DNA of 64,000 nt, taken from contig NZ_CP151637.1 of assembly GCF_038397755.1 (NCBI RefSeq), forward strand, positions 4,340,001 to 4,404,000, in the 5' to 3' direction. Shown here in pieces: positions 47,442 to 56,969 of the stretch. Origin of the DNA: Microbacterium sp. LWH7-1.2. GTDB taxonomy: Bacteria > Actinomycetota > Actinomycetes > Actinomycetales > Microbacteriaceae. Numbering within the stretch: the stretch's first letter is position 1; every line of letters starts with the position of its first letter. The notes beneath the pieces are model-generated. The model saw only the letters and a program-made list of their open reading frames with translations, did no database searches and had not been told where the DNA came from. Made by a program: the position numbers and the translations under genes.

Positions 47442-48044
47442 ATGATGTCGCCCCCGGCGCACGCGACGGCGCTGCACGTCCTGCCCGACGAGGCGCCGAT
47501 CGATCGCGACGCGGCGATGGTCGCCGTCGCCGATCTGCTCGCGGCGCTCGGCTTCGATCCGGACGAGGGCGATCTCGTGGAGACGCCGCGGCGCGTCGCC
47601 GACGCCTTCATCGAGATGATGACACCCGAGCCCTTCGAGATGACGACCTTCGCGAACGAGGACGCCTACGACGAGCCGGTCGTGGTGCGCGGCATCCCGT
47701 TCGTCTCCCTCTGCCGGCACCATCTCCTGACCTTCCGCGGCACCGCCACCGTCGGCTACGTGCCCGGGGAGCGGCTCGTCGGCCTCTCGAAGCTCGCGCG
47801 CGTCGTCGCGCACCACGCACGCGGGCTTCAGGTGCAGGAGGCCCTGACCATGCAGATCGCGCGCACTCTCGAGCGCGCATTGGAGCCGCAAGGCGTCGGC
47901 GTCGTCATCGAGGCCGAGCACCTGTGCATGTCGGCGCGGGGTGTGCGCACCGAGGGAGCGCTCACCACGACCACGGCGTTCCGGGGAGTGCTGGCCACCG
48001 ACACCGCGCTGCAGGGGCGATTCATCGGAGCGCGCCCCGTCTGA
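47442..48044 (+). CDS. folE: GTP cyclohydrolase I (FolE family)
   Basis: 200 residues from ATG 47442 after AAGGAG. Converts GTP to dihydroneopterin triphosphate. Zinc/catalytic segment SLCRHHLLTFRGTATVGYVP (typical CEHHLLPF; here Arg replaces Glu and Thr replaces Pro), VGLSKLARVVAHHARGLQVQE, and EAEHLCMSARGVR with the third zinc Cys. The substitutions suggest a diverged paralogue. First gene of a four-gene operon-like set. Confidence 0.9.
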   Translation: MMSPPAHATALHVLPDEAPIDRDAAMVAVADLLAALGFDPDEGDLVETPRRVADAFIEMMTPEPFEMTTFANEDAYDEPVVVRGIPFVSLCRHHLLTFRGTATVGYVPGERLVGLSKLARVVAHHARGLQVQEALTMQIARTLERALEPQGVGVVIEAEHLCMSARGVRTEGALTTTTAFRGVLATDTALQGRFIGARPV

Positions 48045-48072
48045 CGCACCGAGAGAGACGAGAGGAGTCGTC

Positions 48073-49293
48073 ATGAGCCACATGCTGATCATCGGGGGAG
48101 GCCTCGCCGGCGGAACGGCCGCGGAGGCGCTCCGAGCCGAGGGGTTCGACGGCGACATCACCGTCGTGGCCGCCGAGGCGCATCCGCCCTATCAGCGGCC
48201 CCCGCTGTCGAAGGGCTACCTCGCGGGTGACGAAGGGCTGGATGCCGTCATCCTGCACCCCGCCGAGTGGTACGCCGAGCGCGGCATCCGCCTCCTCACC
48301 GGCGTCGCGGTCACCTCGCTCGAACCCGCCGCGCACGCGGTGGAGCTCGAGGACGGCGAACGGCTGACCTACGATGCGGTGCTGCTCGCGACCGGAGCCA
48401 CCCCGCGCACGATCCCGCTGCCCGGTCACGATCTGCCCGGAGTCTCGACGCTGCGACGCCTCGACGACTCCGACGCCCTGGCGGCGCAGCTTCGCGACGG
48501 CGGACGGCGGCTGGTGGTGATCGGTGCGGGCTGGATCGGCATGGAGGTCGCCGCCACGGCGCGCGGATTCGGCAACGAGGTCGCGATGGTCGAGCGCGAC
48601 GCCGTGCCGCTCGCGACGGCGCTCGGCAGCGAGATGGGGGAGGTCTTCCGCAAGCTCCATCTCGAGCACGGCGTCGACCTCCGCACGTCGGTCGGCGTGG
48701 ACCGGATCATCGGCGACGGCCGCGCCGAGGGCGTCGTGGTCGACGGCGAGACGCTTCCCGCGGATCTCGTGCTCGTCGGCGTCGGGGCGTCGCCGAACAC
48801 GGCGCTCGCCGAGGAGGCGGGACTCGACATCCTCAACGGCGTCCTCACCGATGGGGCCCTGCGCACCAGCGCGCCCGACGTGTACGCCGCCGGCGACGTC
48901 GCGAACGCGTACCACCCGGTGCTGCAGCGGCATCTGCGCAGCGAGCACTGGGCGAACGCCCTGAATGCCGGCAAGGTCGTGGCGAAGTCGATGCTCGGGA
49001 AGCCGGCATCCTTCGACGGCATCCCGTACTTCTACACCGACCAGTACGACCTCGGCATGGAGCTCTCGGGCTACCCGCCGCTGATGGCGGATGCCGAGAT
49101 CGTGGTGCGCGGCGATCTCGACGCGCGCGAGTTCATCGCCTTCTGGACCGACGACGGCCGTATCGTCGCGGGCATGAACGTCAACGTGTGGGACGTGAAC
49201 GACGAGGTGCAGGAGCTCATCCGCTCGGGAGCTCGAATCGACCCGGACCGGCTCCGCGACTCCGACGTGCCCCTGGAGGATCTCGCGCCGTGA
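48073..49293 (+). CDS. FAD-dependent ferredoxin/rubredoxin-type reductase
   Basis: 406 residues. FAD motif LIIGGGLAGGTAAEALR, second dinucleotide motif RRLVVIGAGWIGMEVAATA, VYAAGDVAN, and the C-terminal domain with YTDQYDLGMELSGYPP, of the putidaredoxin/rubredoxin reductase group. ATG 48073 follows AGAGGAG. Electron donor to a ferredoxin or oxygenase is the family role; none is nearby. In the folE operon. Confidence 0.88.
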   Translation: MSHMLIIGGGLAGGTAAEALRAEGFDGDITVVAAEAHPPYQRPPLSKGYLAGDEGLDAVILHPAEWYAERGIRLLTGVAVTSLEPAAHAVELEDGERLTYDAVLLATGATPRTIPLPGHDLPGVSTLRRLDDSDALAAQLRDGGRRLVVIGAGWIGMEVAATARGFGNEVAMVERDAVPLATALGSEMGEVFRKLHLEHGVDLRTSVGVDRIIGDGRAEGVVVDGETLPADLVLVGVGASPNTALAEEAGLDILNGVLTDGALRTSAPDVYAAGDVANAYHPVLQRHLRSEHWANALNAGKVVAKSMLGKPASFDGIPYFYTDQYDLGMELSGYPPLMADAEIVVRGDLDAREFIAFWTDDGRIVAGMNVNVWDVNDEVQELIRSGARIDPDRLRDSDVPLEDLAP

Positions 49294-50198
49294 CGCTCGC
49301 TCCCGACACCGCCTCGGCCCTGGCCGCTCCGGTGCTCGACCTGCCAGGGGGTGCGCTCGACCTGTCGCGGCACATCGCCGTGATGGCGATCGTGAACCGT
49401 ACACCCGACTCGTTCTACGACCGGGGGTCGACGTTCGCGCTCGACGCGGCGGTCGCCGCCGGTTTCGCTGCGGCCGAGGCCGGCGCCGAGATCATCGACG
49501 TCGGTGGCGTGAAGTTCGCGCCAGGGCCGGCGGTGCCGGTCGCCGAGGAGATCGCGCGCGTCGTGCCGGTCGTGCGGGAGCTCGCGCCGGTCGCACGTGT
49601 GAGCGTCGACACGTTCCACGCCGAGGTCGCGCGCGCGGCGATCGAGGCGGGCGCAGCGATCATCAACGACACGACGGGCCTGCACGATCCGGCGATGGCC
49701 GACGTGGTCGCGCAGGGCGGCGCCGGGGTGGTCATCGCCCACAGCCTCGCGGCGCCTCGCACGCAGCATCCGCTCCCGTACTACGACGACGTGATCGGCG
49801 ACATCGCCGAGTTCCTCGTCGCACGGCGGGACCGGGCAAGAGAGCGCGGCGTGCCCGACTCGCGCATCGTGCTCGACCCCGGCCACGACCTCAACAAGAA
49901 CACGCGTCAGACGCTGGAGCTCACTCGACGGCTCGGCGAGCTCGCCGGACTGGGCGCGCCGCTGCTCGTGGCGCTCTCGAACAAGGATTTCGTGGGCGAG
50001 ACGCTCGACCGCGAGAAGGGCGACCGCCTCCCGGGCTCGCTCGCCGCGGCGGTCTTCTGCGCCCTGAACGGCGCGCGCATCGTGCGCGCGCACAACGTGC
50101 GCGAGACGGTCGACGCGATGCGCATGGTGGAGGCGATCCTCGGCTGGCGCGATCCTGCCTACGAGCTGCACAACACCCGACCCGAGGGGAACGACTGA
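49290..50198 (+). CDS. FolP2-type dihydropteroate synthase homologue
   Basis: 302 residues, GTG start overlapping the reductase stop. DHPS TIM-barrel: MAIVNRTPDSFYDRGSTF, AEIIDVGGVKFAPG, AIINDTTGLHDPAM, LDPGHDLNKNTRQTLE and LVALSNKDFVGETL. These features (NRTPDSFYD, DPxHDxxKNT, ALSNKDFVGETL) are those of mycobacterial FolP2, a paralogue reported to lack DHPS activity, rather than of FolP1. Its reaction here is therefore open. Confidence 0.85.
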   Translation: MTLAPDTASALAAPVLDLPGGALDLSRHIAVMAIVNRTPDSFYDRGSTFALDAAVAAGFAAAEAGAEIIDVGGVKFAPGPAVPVAEEIARVVPVVRELAPVARVSVDTFHAEVARAAIEAGAAIINDTTGLHDPAMADVVAQGGAGVVIAHSLAAPRTQHPLPYYDDVIGDIAEFLVARRDRARERGVPDSRIVLDPGHDLNKNTRQTLELTRRLGELAGLGAPLLVALSNKDFVGETLDREKGDRLPGSLAAAVFCALNGARIVRAHNVRETVDAMRMVEAILGWRDPAYELHNTRPEGND

Positions 50199-50905
50199 TG
50201 CCCACGCACTCCGAGCTCTTCGACGCCTATGCGCTCCACGGCCGCGACGGCACGCGGGTCCGCATGAACTTCGTCTCGAGCGCCGACGGCGCCGTCACGC
50301 TCGGGGGCCAGAGCGGCGCGCTCGGCGGCGACACCGACCGCGAGCTCATGCAGGTGCTGCGCGCGATGGCCGACGTCGTGCTCGTCGGAGCCGGAACCGT
50401 GCGCGCCGAGGGCTACGGCGGGCTGAAGGTCGATGAGGGGGATGTCGAATGGCGTCGCGCGCGAGGCCTCGACGACCAGCCCGCGCTCGCCGTGCTCAGC
50501 GGCCGTCTGCACCTCGATCCGGCCGACTCCGTCTTCACCGAGGCCGTGCGCGCGCCGGTGATCGTGACGACGGATGCTGCGGCCGCCGCAGACGGAAGGC
50601 GCTTCGAATCGGTGGCCACGGTGCTGGCGTGCGGCGAGGACGAGGTCGATCTCGCCGCCATGCTGGACGCGTTCGCGCGGCGGGGCTGGACGCAGGTGCT
50701 GTGCGAGGGCGGCCCGCACCTCTTCGGCGCACTGCTGCAGGCGGACCTCGTCGACGAGGTCTGCATCACGCTGGCGCCCCGGTTCGTCGGGGGAGAGGCC
50801 GGGCGCATCGTGCAGGGCGCCGCCGAGGCCGACCGGCGCTTCCACCTGGCGGGGGTCGTGACCGACGACGAGGGATTCGTGTTCTTCCGCTACGTCGCGT
50901 CCTGA
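50198..50905 (+). CDS. RibD C-terminal-type reductase (dihydrofolate reductase-like)
   Basis: 235 residues; ATG overlaps the preceding stop (TGATG). RibD_C/DHFR-like fold: RVRMNFVSSADGAVTLGGQSGALGG, DVVLVGAGTVRAEGYGGL (NADPH loop), LCEGGPHLFGALLQADLVDEV. Annotated elsewhere as pyrimidine reductase family; mycobacterial relative Rv2671 can reduce dihydrofolate. With folE and a FolP2 homologue in the same operon, a pterin reductase role is plausible. Confidence 0.83.
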   Translation: MPTHSELFDAYALHGRDGTRVRMNFVSSADGAVTLGGQSGALGGDTDRELMQVLRAMADVVLVGAGTVRAEGYGGLKVDEGDVEWRRARGLDDQPALAVLSGRLHLDPADSVFTEAVRAPVIVTTDAAAAADGRRFESVATVLACGEDEVDLAAMLDAFARRGWTQVLCEGGPHLFGALLQADLVDEVCITLAPRFVGGEAGRIVQGAAEADRRFHLAGVVTDDEGFVFFRYVAS

Positions 50906-50925
50906 CGCGGCGCGGGTGCGATCGG

Positions 50926-51474
50926 TCAGTTGAGGCACGCGCGCACAGCGCGCTCGACGATCGGCCGGATCTCGGCATCCGGATCCACGGTCACCCGATG
51001 CAGGGCGAGCCCGTCGCCCGCGGCCATGAGGGCACGCGCCGCCTCATCGGGAGAGCGGGCGCCGATCCGCCCCAGCAGGCCGATCGTCCACTCGACGAAG
51101 AGCCGGCGCTGGGCGAGGAGCGGGGCGAGCAGCTCGGGATCGCCCGCGCCCTCGAGGAACAGTGCGTAGCGCGCTCTCGTGCGGGAAGCGCGTGGCCCGG
51201 TCTGAAACGCGATCATGCTGCTGAGCGCCTCGATGAACTGCTCGGGCGTCTCGACCGGGGGCGCGTCTGCGGCCGCGAACTCGGCCCGCTCGCCTTCTGC
51301 GAGCCAGGCGACCACCCCGGCGACGAGCGCATCGCGGGTCCGGAACCAGTTCGAGGTCGACCCCTTCGGCAGACCGGCGCGTTCGTCGACCCGAGCGTGG
51401 GTCAGCGCGCGGATGCCCTGCTCGCCCACGAGCGCGAGCGCGGCGTCGAGCGCGCGATCGCGGGTGGATGCCAT
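50926..51474 (-). CDS. TetR/AcrR-family transcriptional regulator
   Basis: 182 residues. HTH at residues about 5-50 (DRALDAALALVGEQGIRALTHARVDERAGLPKGSTSNWFRTRDALVAGV), all-helical ligand domain afterwards. Convergent with the RibD-like gene and divergent from the secreted nucleotidase, so the latter or an unlinked gene could be a target. Confidence 0.88.
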   Translation of the reverse strand: MASTRDRALDAALALVGEQGIRALTHARVDERAGLPKGSTSNWFRTRDALVAGVVAWLAEGERAEFAAADAPPVETPEQFIEALSSMIAFQTGPRASRTRARYALFLEGAGDPELLAPLLAQRRLFVEWTIGLLGRIGARSPDEAARALMAAGDGLALHRVTVDPDAEIRPIVERAVRACLN

Positions 51475-51669
51475 GCATCGACAGTAGGTGAAGAGTGGAT
51501 ACTGCAGAAGTAGTGGCGTTCTCGGCCGCCTGCATCGTTCCGGTTTCATGAAGTTCACCGATCTCCCCTGTCGCATCCGCAGGGCCTGTATTAGGTTTCT
51601 CGTGATCGCGCCCACGAGGACGCGTGCATCTCGGCGGGCAGAGCCGCCCGCCAGAAAAGGGAGGGTTCT

Positions 51670-53478
51670 GTGCACATGCGCAAGACATCGACGGCTCGGC
51701 TCGCGGGAGGCGCGGTCATCACCGCCGCCGCGGTCGCGCTCGCCCTGGTCGGGTCAGGGGCCGCGTCGGCGGCACCGCCGACGGGGCCCAACAACGGGGG
51801 CAACACGCCCAACGGACCGACGATCGACATCCAGCTGCTGTCGTTCAACGACTTCCACGGCAACCTCGAGCCGCCCACCGGGTCCAGCGGCCGCCTCAAC
51901 CTTCCGGGTGGCGTGACCACGGACAGCCTCACCCCTCCCGGAGTCGGCGGGGTGGAGTACCTCGCCACGCACCTCGCACAGGCGCGCGTGGGACACGAGT
52001 ACTCGCTCACCGTCGCCGCGGGCGACCTCATCGGCGCATCCCCGCTGCTGTCCGGGGCGTTCCACGACGAGCCGTCGATCGAGGCGATGAACGCCCTCCA
52101 CCTCGACGTCTCCGCCGTCGGCAACCATGAGTTCGACGAGGGTTTCGTCGAGCTGCAGCGCATGGCGGACGGCGGTTGCCTCGACGACGGCGACGGCGCG
52201 AACAACCAGAACTCGTGCCCTGATGGATCATTCGACGGTGCCGACTTCGATTACCTCGCCGCGAACGTGGTGTACGAGGGTACGAGCGAGACGATCCTTC
52301 CCGCGTACTCCATCGAGAACATCAAGGGCGCCAAGATCGGCTTCATCGGCATGACGCTCGAGGAGACGCCCGACATCGTCACCGCCTCCGGCGTCGCGGG
52401 CCTGGAGTTCAAGGACGAGGTCGAGACGGCGAACGCGCTCGTTCCGGTGCTGAAGGCCCAGGGCGTCAACGCGATCGTGGTGCTGATCCACCAGGGCGGC
52501 ACGCCTCCGTCGAGCGCGGCGTACAACGCGGCGTGCGGCAACGGGGCGGAGATCGCGGCCAACAGCCCGATCATCCCGATCGCGCAGAACCTCGACCCCG
52601 CGATCGACCTGATCGTGTCGGGGCACACCCACGCGCCGTACATCTGCAACATCAAGGACCCGGCAGGTCAGGACCGCCTGGTCACGTCCGCGTCGTCGTT
52701 CGGCCGGCTGTACACCGACACGAACCTCACGTACGACCGCCGCACCCAGGACATCGTTCGCACCTCGGTCAAGAGCGCGAACATGCTCGTGACGCGCAAC
52801 GCCGACAGGGACCCGGTGCAGACCGACCTGATCGCCAAGTACAAGGTTCTGGTGGCGCCCATCGCGAGCGAGGTGATCGGCTCGATCACCGCCAACATCG
52901 ACCGGACGCCGAACGCCGGAGGAGAGACGGCGCTCGGCGATCTGATCGCCGACGCCCAGCTGGCAGACCCGAGTGTGGTCGGCCCGTACTCGCAGCCGGT
53001 GATCGCACTGATGAACCCCGGCGGCATCCGCACCGATCTCACCTATGCGAGCTCCGCGTGGGGGGAGCTCCCGGGCCAGATCACGTACGAGGAGGCGTTC
53101 AACGTCCAGCCCTTCAACAACTATCTGGTCTCGCTCGACCTCACGGGCGCCGAGATCAAGAACCTGTTGGTCCAGCAGTGGTCGGGCGCCAACACGGCTC
53201 AGCCCAAGATCCTGCAGGTGAGCGAGGGCTTCTCCTACACCTATACGGGCACCACGGTCACCTCGGTCACGCTCAACGGTGTGGCACTCGACGACACCGC
53301 GACCTACCGCGTGGTGACGAACAACTTCCTCGCGGGAGGCGGGGACGGATTCTCGACCTTCGCGGAGGGCGGCGAGAACGTCTACTACGGCGGGCTCGAC
53401 ATCGACGCGTTCGCCGCGTACCTCGAGGCGAACAGCCCGTACTCTCCGACACCGCTCGATCGCATCATCAAGAACTAG
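51670..53478 (+). CDS. Secreted 5'-nucleotidase (UshA-like metallophosphatase)
   Basis: 602 residues. Sec signal peptide (VHMRKTSTARLAGGAVITAA ... ASA), then a metallophosphoesterase domain (LLSFNDFHGNLEPP, DLIGASPLLSG, GNHEFDEGF, LIVSGHTHAPY) and a C-terminal 5'-nucleotidase domain (ALMNPGGIRTDL, NNFLAGGGDGFSTF). Hydrolyses extracellular nucleotides to nucleoside and phosphate, which suits the phosphate-scavenging theme. GTG 51670 has GGGAGGG upstream; ATG 51676 is an alternative. No cell-wall anchor is visible. Confidence 0.93.
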   Translation: MHMRKTSTARLAGGAVITAAAVALALVGSGAASAAPPTGPNNGGNTPNGPTIDIQLLSFNDFHGNLEPPTGSSGRLNLPGGVTTDSLTPPGVGGVEYLATHLAQARVGHEYSLTVAAGDLIGASPLLSGAFHDEPSIEAMNALHLDVSAVGNHEFDEGFVELQRMADGGCLDDGDGANNQNSCPDGSFDGADFDYLAANVVYEGTSETILPAYSIENIKGAKIGFIGMTLEETPDIVTASGVAGLEFKDEVETANALVPVLKAQGVNAIVVLIHQGGTPPSSAAYNAACGNGAEIAANSPIIPIAQNLDPAIDLIVSGHTHAPYICNIKDPAGQDRLVTSASSFGRLYTDTNLTYDRRTQDIVRTSVKSANMLVTRNADRDPVQTDLIAKYKVLVAPIASEVIGSITANIDRTPNAGGETALGDLIADAQLADPSVVGPYSQPVIALMNPGGIRTDLTYASSAWGELPGQITYEEAFNVQPFNNYLVSLDLTGAEIKNLLVQQWSGANTAQPKILQVSEGFSYTYTGTTVTSVTLNGVALDDTATYRVVTNNFLAGGGDGFSTFAEGGENVYYGGLDIDAFAAYLEANSPYSPTPLDRIIKN

Positions 53479-53492
53479 TCGGACGGAGACGA

Positions 53493-53525
53493 GATGCCCG
53501 GCGCTGCACCGCAGCGCCGGGCATC
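53493..53525. terminator. Terminator between nucleotidase and XPB helicase genes
   Basis: Perfect 15-bp stem (53493-53507 with 53511-53525), ACC loop, shared by convergent genes. Confidence 0.85.
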
Positions 53526-53535
53526 TTCGCGTCTC

Positions 53536-55191
53536 TCAGGCCGCGAGCGAGTGGGCGTCGAGGATCGTGTACGCGTAGCCCTGCTCGGCGAGGAAGCGCT
53601 GGCGGTTCTGCGCGAAGTCCTGGTCGACGGTGTCGCGCGCGATGAGCGTGTAGAAGCTCGCGGTGTGGTTCGACTGCTTCGGGCGCAGCAGGCGTCCGAG
53701 CCGCTGGGCCTCCTCCTGGCGCGAGCCGAACGATCCGGAGACCTGGATGGCGACGGATGCCTCGGGCAGATCGATCGAGAAGTTCGCGACCTTCGACACC
53801 ACGAGCACCGAGATCTCGCCGACCCGGAACGCCTGGTACAGCTCCTCGCGCTCGTCGACAGGTGTCTGACCGGTGATCTTGGGGGCGTCCAGCGCCTCGG
53901 CGAGCACGTCGATCTGGTCGAGGTACTGGCCGATGATGAGGATCCGCTCGCCCTCGTGGCGCTCGACGAGCTGGCGCACGACGCCGATCTTCGCCGGTGC
54001 GGTCGCGGCCAGGCGGTAGCGCTCGTCGTCGGCCGCGGCGGCGTACTCGAGGCGGTCGCCGGCAGGCAGGTCGACGCGCACCTCGTAGCAGACGGCGGGG
54101 GAGATGAAGCCCTGGGCCTCGATCTCCTTCCACGGCGCGTCGAACCGCTTGGGGCCGATGAGGCTGAACACGTCGCCCTCGCGGCCGTCCTCGCGCACGA
54201 GGGTGGCGGTGAGGCCGAGGCGGCGCCGCGCCTGAAGGTCGGCGGTCAGCTTGAAGACGGGCGCGGGGAGCAGATGCACCTCGTCGTAGACGATGAGGCC
54301 CCAGTCGAGGGCGTCGAGTAGGGCGAGGTGCGCGTACTCCCCCTTCCGCTTCGCGGTGAGGATCTGGTACGTCGCGATCGTGACCGGCTTGATCTCCTTG
54401 GTCTGACCCGAGTACTCGCCGATCTCCTCGGCCGTGAGCGACGTGCGCTTGAGAAGCTCGTCACGCCACTGCCGGGCGCTGACGGTGTTGGTCACGAGGA
54501 TGAGCGTCGTGGTCTTGGTGTCGGCCATCGCGGCCGCGCCGACCAGCGTCTTGCCGGCGCCGCAGGGCAGCACGACGACGCCCGAGCCGCCCTGCGTGAA
54601 GATGTCGACCGCCTGTCGCTGATAGGGACGCAGGTGCCAGCCGTCCTCCGCGAGGTCGATCGGGTGCGGCGTTCCCGGCGTGTAGCCGGCGAGGTCCTCG
54701 GCCGGCCAGCCGATCTTCAGCAGCTCCTGCTTGATCTGGCCGCGCGCCCACGCGTCGATGACGTACGAGTCGGGGGAGGGGTGGCCGATCAGCAGCGGCT
54801 GGATGCGCTTGTTCTTCGACACCTCGGTGAGGACCGCAGCATCCGTCGAGCGCAGGACCAACTCGCCGTCGCCGCCCTTGTCGACGCTGTTGCGCTCGAT
54901 GACGAGGCGGCCGTAGCGGCCGACCGTCTCGGCGATGTCGATCGACACCGACGGCGGCACGGGGAAGCGCGACCACCGGTCGAGGGTCGCCAGCATGTCT
55001 TCGGCGTCGTGGCCGGCGGCGCGCGCGTTCCACAGTCCGAGCCGCGTGATGCGATACGTGTGGATGTGCTCGGGGGCACGCTCGAGCTCGGCGAAGATCG
55101 CGAGTTCGTGCCGCGCGCTCTCGGCGTCGGGGTGCGCGACCTCGAGGAGCACGGTGCGGTCGCTCTGGACGATGAGGGGGCCGTCAGCCAT
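53536..55191 (-). CDS. XPB-type DNA repair helicase
   Basis: 551 residues, SF2 helicase of bacterial XPB type. N-terminal damage-recognition region (about 1-180), Walker A VVLPCGAGKTLVG, DEVH box VYDEVHLLPAPVF, the XPB-specific RED motif in TATLVREDGREGDVF, and motif VI in RQEEAQRLGRLLRPK. Known relatives unwind or anneal DNA during repair. Directly upstream on the same strand is a helicase-associated protein gene, 45 bases away. Confidence 0.92.
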   Translation of the reverse strand: MADGPLIVQSDRTVLLEVAHPDAESARHELAIFAELERAPEHIHTYRITRLGLWNARAAGHDAEDMLATLDRWSRFPVPPSVSIDIAETVGRYGRLVIERNSVDKGGDGELVLRSTDAAVLTEVSKNKRIQPLLIGHPSPDSYVIDAWARGQIKQELLKIGWPAEDLAGYTPGTPHPIDLAEDGWHLRPYQRQAVDIFTQGGSGVVVLPCGAGKTLVGAAAMADTKTTTLILVTNTVSARQWRDELLKRTSLTAEEIGEYSGQTKEIKPVTIATYQILTAKRKGEYAHLALLDALDWGLIVYDEVHLLPAPVFKLTADLQARRRLGLTATLVREDGREGDVFSLIGPKRFDAPWKEIEAQGFISPAVCYEVRVDLPAGDRLEYAAAADDERYRLAATAPAKIGVVRQLVERHEGERILIIGQYLDQIDVLAEALDAPKITGQTPVDEREELYQAFRVGEISVLVVSKVANFSIDLPEASVAIQVSGSFGSRQEEAQRLGRLLRPKQSNHTASFYTLIARDTVDQDFAQNRQRFLAEQGYAYTILDAHSLAA

Positions 55192-55236
55192 AACGGATCA
55201 GTCTACCGGCGCAGACGGAGGACGGATGCTGCGGCC

Positions 55237-56964
55237 TCAGCCCCCGCGGACGCTCACGATGCTCGACACGGGCAGCGTGCGCTCGATGTCGGCGGCGCGG
55301 TCGCGCCCGCGCAGGCGCCCGCCGCCGAGACCGGCGGCCTCGAGGGTGAACGACCGCTCGGAGCCGTCGGGCATGCGCACGACCACCACGATCTCGGCGC
55401 GGGCGCGCACCGCCTGCTCCAGCTCGCGCTCGAGCCAGCCGGAGTCGCCGTCCGTGCCGTGTCCGCCGCGGAGCGTTCCGATGAGGCGGGCGTAGGCGTG
55501 CTGCGGGGTGGCGGCCGGTTCGGACGCCGTCGCGGCGGTCCGGCGGTGGATCGATTCGGGTACGCCCCGGGCGTCGACGGCGATGACCGGGTACCGCGCG
55601 TCGGCGAGGGTCCAGTACACCGCGTCTCGGGGGACGCGCGACGAGAGCGCGTCGTCACCCTCGAGCATCAGCAGACCCAGCGGCCGCAGCGCCTGGTCGA
55701 CCGTGATCGCGTCGAGGAGGCCGGCGTCGGGGCTCTCGACGCGGGTGCGGCCGGTGGCCTCGTCGGCGCGCACCCGCACCAGGCCATGCCGGGCCGCCGT
55801 GCTCTCGATGAGGTAGGCGAGGGGCTGCGGAATGCCGGTGAGCGACAGGCCCGCGAGGAAGTCGCGGATCGACTGGGCCGTCTCGCCCTCGGTCATGCCG
55901 GCGCCGATCGACTCCGCCGTGAAGCGATAGGTCGATGCCTGGGCGCGCGATTCCCGCAGCGCGATGGAGCGCAGGCGCAGGTCGAGGGCGGGCGCGAGCG
56001 GCCCGGGGGCGATCGCGGTGAGATCGGCCTGCAGGTAGACCCGGTCGATCTCGGCGGGCAGGTACGGCCCCATGGTGGCGGCATCCGCACGCCCTCCGGC
56101 GCGAAGCGCCGCCGTCCATGGGAACTCGGCAGGGGAGCGGTCGGGGGCGAACAGCCCCCAGCGCACGCCGATGCGGTGCAGTCGTTCCGCACGCGCTGGC
56201 CACTCGGGGTCGAGGGGATACATGCCCGGCCACGCGTCCGGCGGGAGGAAACCATGCGACGACGTGCGCAGCCCGCGCGGAAGGCTCGCGCGGAAGCCGG
56301 CGGCGATCGCTTCCCACCGATCCGCGGTCGGGGCCTTCAGCCACCTCTCGCCGGCCGTGGTGACGGTCCACTCGCGCTCGTGCGCGGTCGCCAGGTCCGC
56401 GCCGGCCGCCGAGGCGAGCAGTTCCTCAAGGTCGTCGGCGAACTCGAGGGCTCCCGCGTCCATCAGACGCCGGCGGTCCGCCGCGCTCACCGGTCCCGCG
56501 CCGGTGCGGGCCAGAGGCGTGTGCGAGCACAGGAGCAGGACGTCGGCGAGCGAGCCCGCGGTGGTGAACGCGCGCTCCGCAGCGGCGGCGGCCGCGCGGG
56601 CGTCGGCGGGAACCGGATCCGCGCTCGCCGGCGCAGCGGCGAACGCGTCGGGTGCGGCGGCGGCGGCAGCGGCCACCCGCTCCGCGACCGCCCCGTACGG
56701 CGTGCCGTCCGCGGCGGTGAGAGCGAGCCGTGCGGGTTCGCCGTCGACGCCGGCATCGCGCGCGACGAGGGCGAGGAGGTCGTCGCGGTCGAGGTGCGTC
56801 AGGGCCCGGTCGATCGACGCGGGATCGAGTAGGCCCTCGGCGGCGTCGAAGAAGTCGTGCCAGCCCGCCTGCGGCGAGACCCCGCGCGCCGCGAGCGTCG
56901 TGGCGAGCGCGGCATCACCGAGCTCGGCGAGCCGCGTCGCCAGGGCGCGCGCGTCGGAGACCAA
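55237..56964 (-). CDS. Helicase-associated domain protein (XPB partner)
   Basis: 575 residues from TTG 56964, no ATG/GTG nearby in frame; GAGGGGG lies about 10 bases upstream. N-terminal winged-helix-like repeats (ALATRLAELGDAALATTLAARGV...; ALTHLDRDDLLALVA) and the C-terminal helicase_C_3/XPB-Ssl2 domain (YRFTAESIGAGMTEGETAQSIRDFLAGLSLTGIPQPLAYLIESTAARHG). It is the usual neighbour of bacterial XPB; a DNA-repair partnership is inferred from this synteny. Alanine-rich middle section. Confidence 0.85.
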   Translation of the reverse strand: MVSDARALATRLAELGDAALATTLAARGVSPQAGWHDFFDAAEGLLDPASIDRALTHLDRDDLLALVARDAGVDGEPARLALTAADGTPYGAVAERVAAAAAAAPDAFAAAPASADPVPADARAAAAAAERAFTTAGSLADVLLLCSHTPLARTGAGPVSAADRRRLMDAGALEFADDLEELLASAAGADLATAHEREWTVTTAGERWLKAPTADRWEAIAAGFRASLPRGLRTSSHGFLPPDAWPGMYPLDPEWPARAERLHRIGVRWGLFAPDRSPAEFPWTAALRAGGRADAATMGPYLPAEIDRVYLQADLTAIAPGPLAPALDLRLRSIALRESRAQASTYRFTAESIGAGMTEGETAQSIRDFLAGLSLTGIPQPLAYLIESTAARHGLVRVRADEATGRTRVESPDAGLLDAITVDQALRPLGLLMLEGDDALSSRVPRDAVYWTLADARYPVIAVDARGVPESIHRRTAATASEPAATPQHAYARLIGTLRGGHGTDGDSGWLERELEQAVRARAEIVVVVRMPDGSERSFTLEAAGLGGGRLRGRDRAADIERTLPVSSIVSVRGG

Positions 56965-56969
56965 CCGGG

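Noticed and set aside
51555..51575. GTTCACCGATC upstream of the secreted nucleotidase as a PHO unit
   Set aside because: No second unit at 11 bases on either side, so it is not called.
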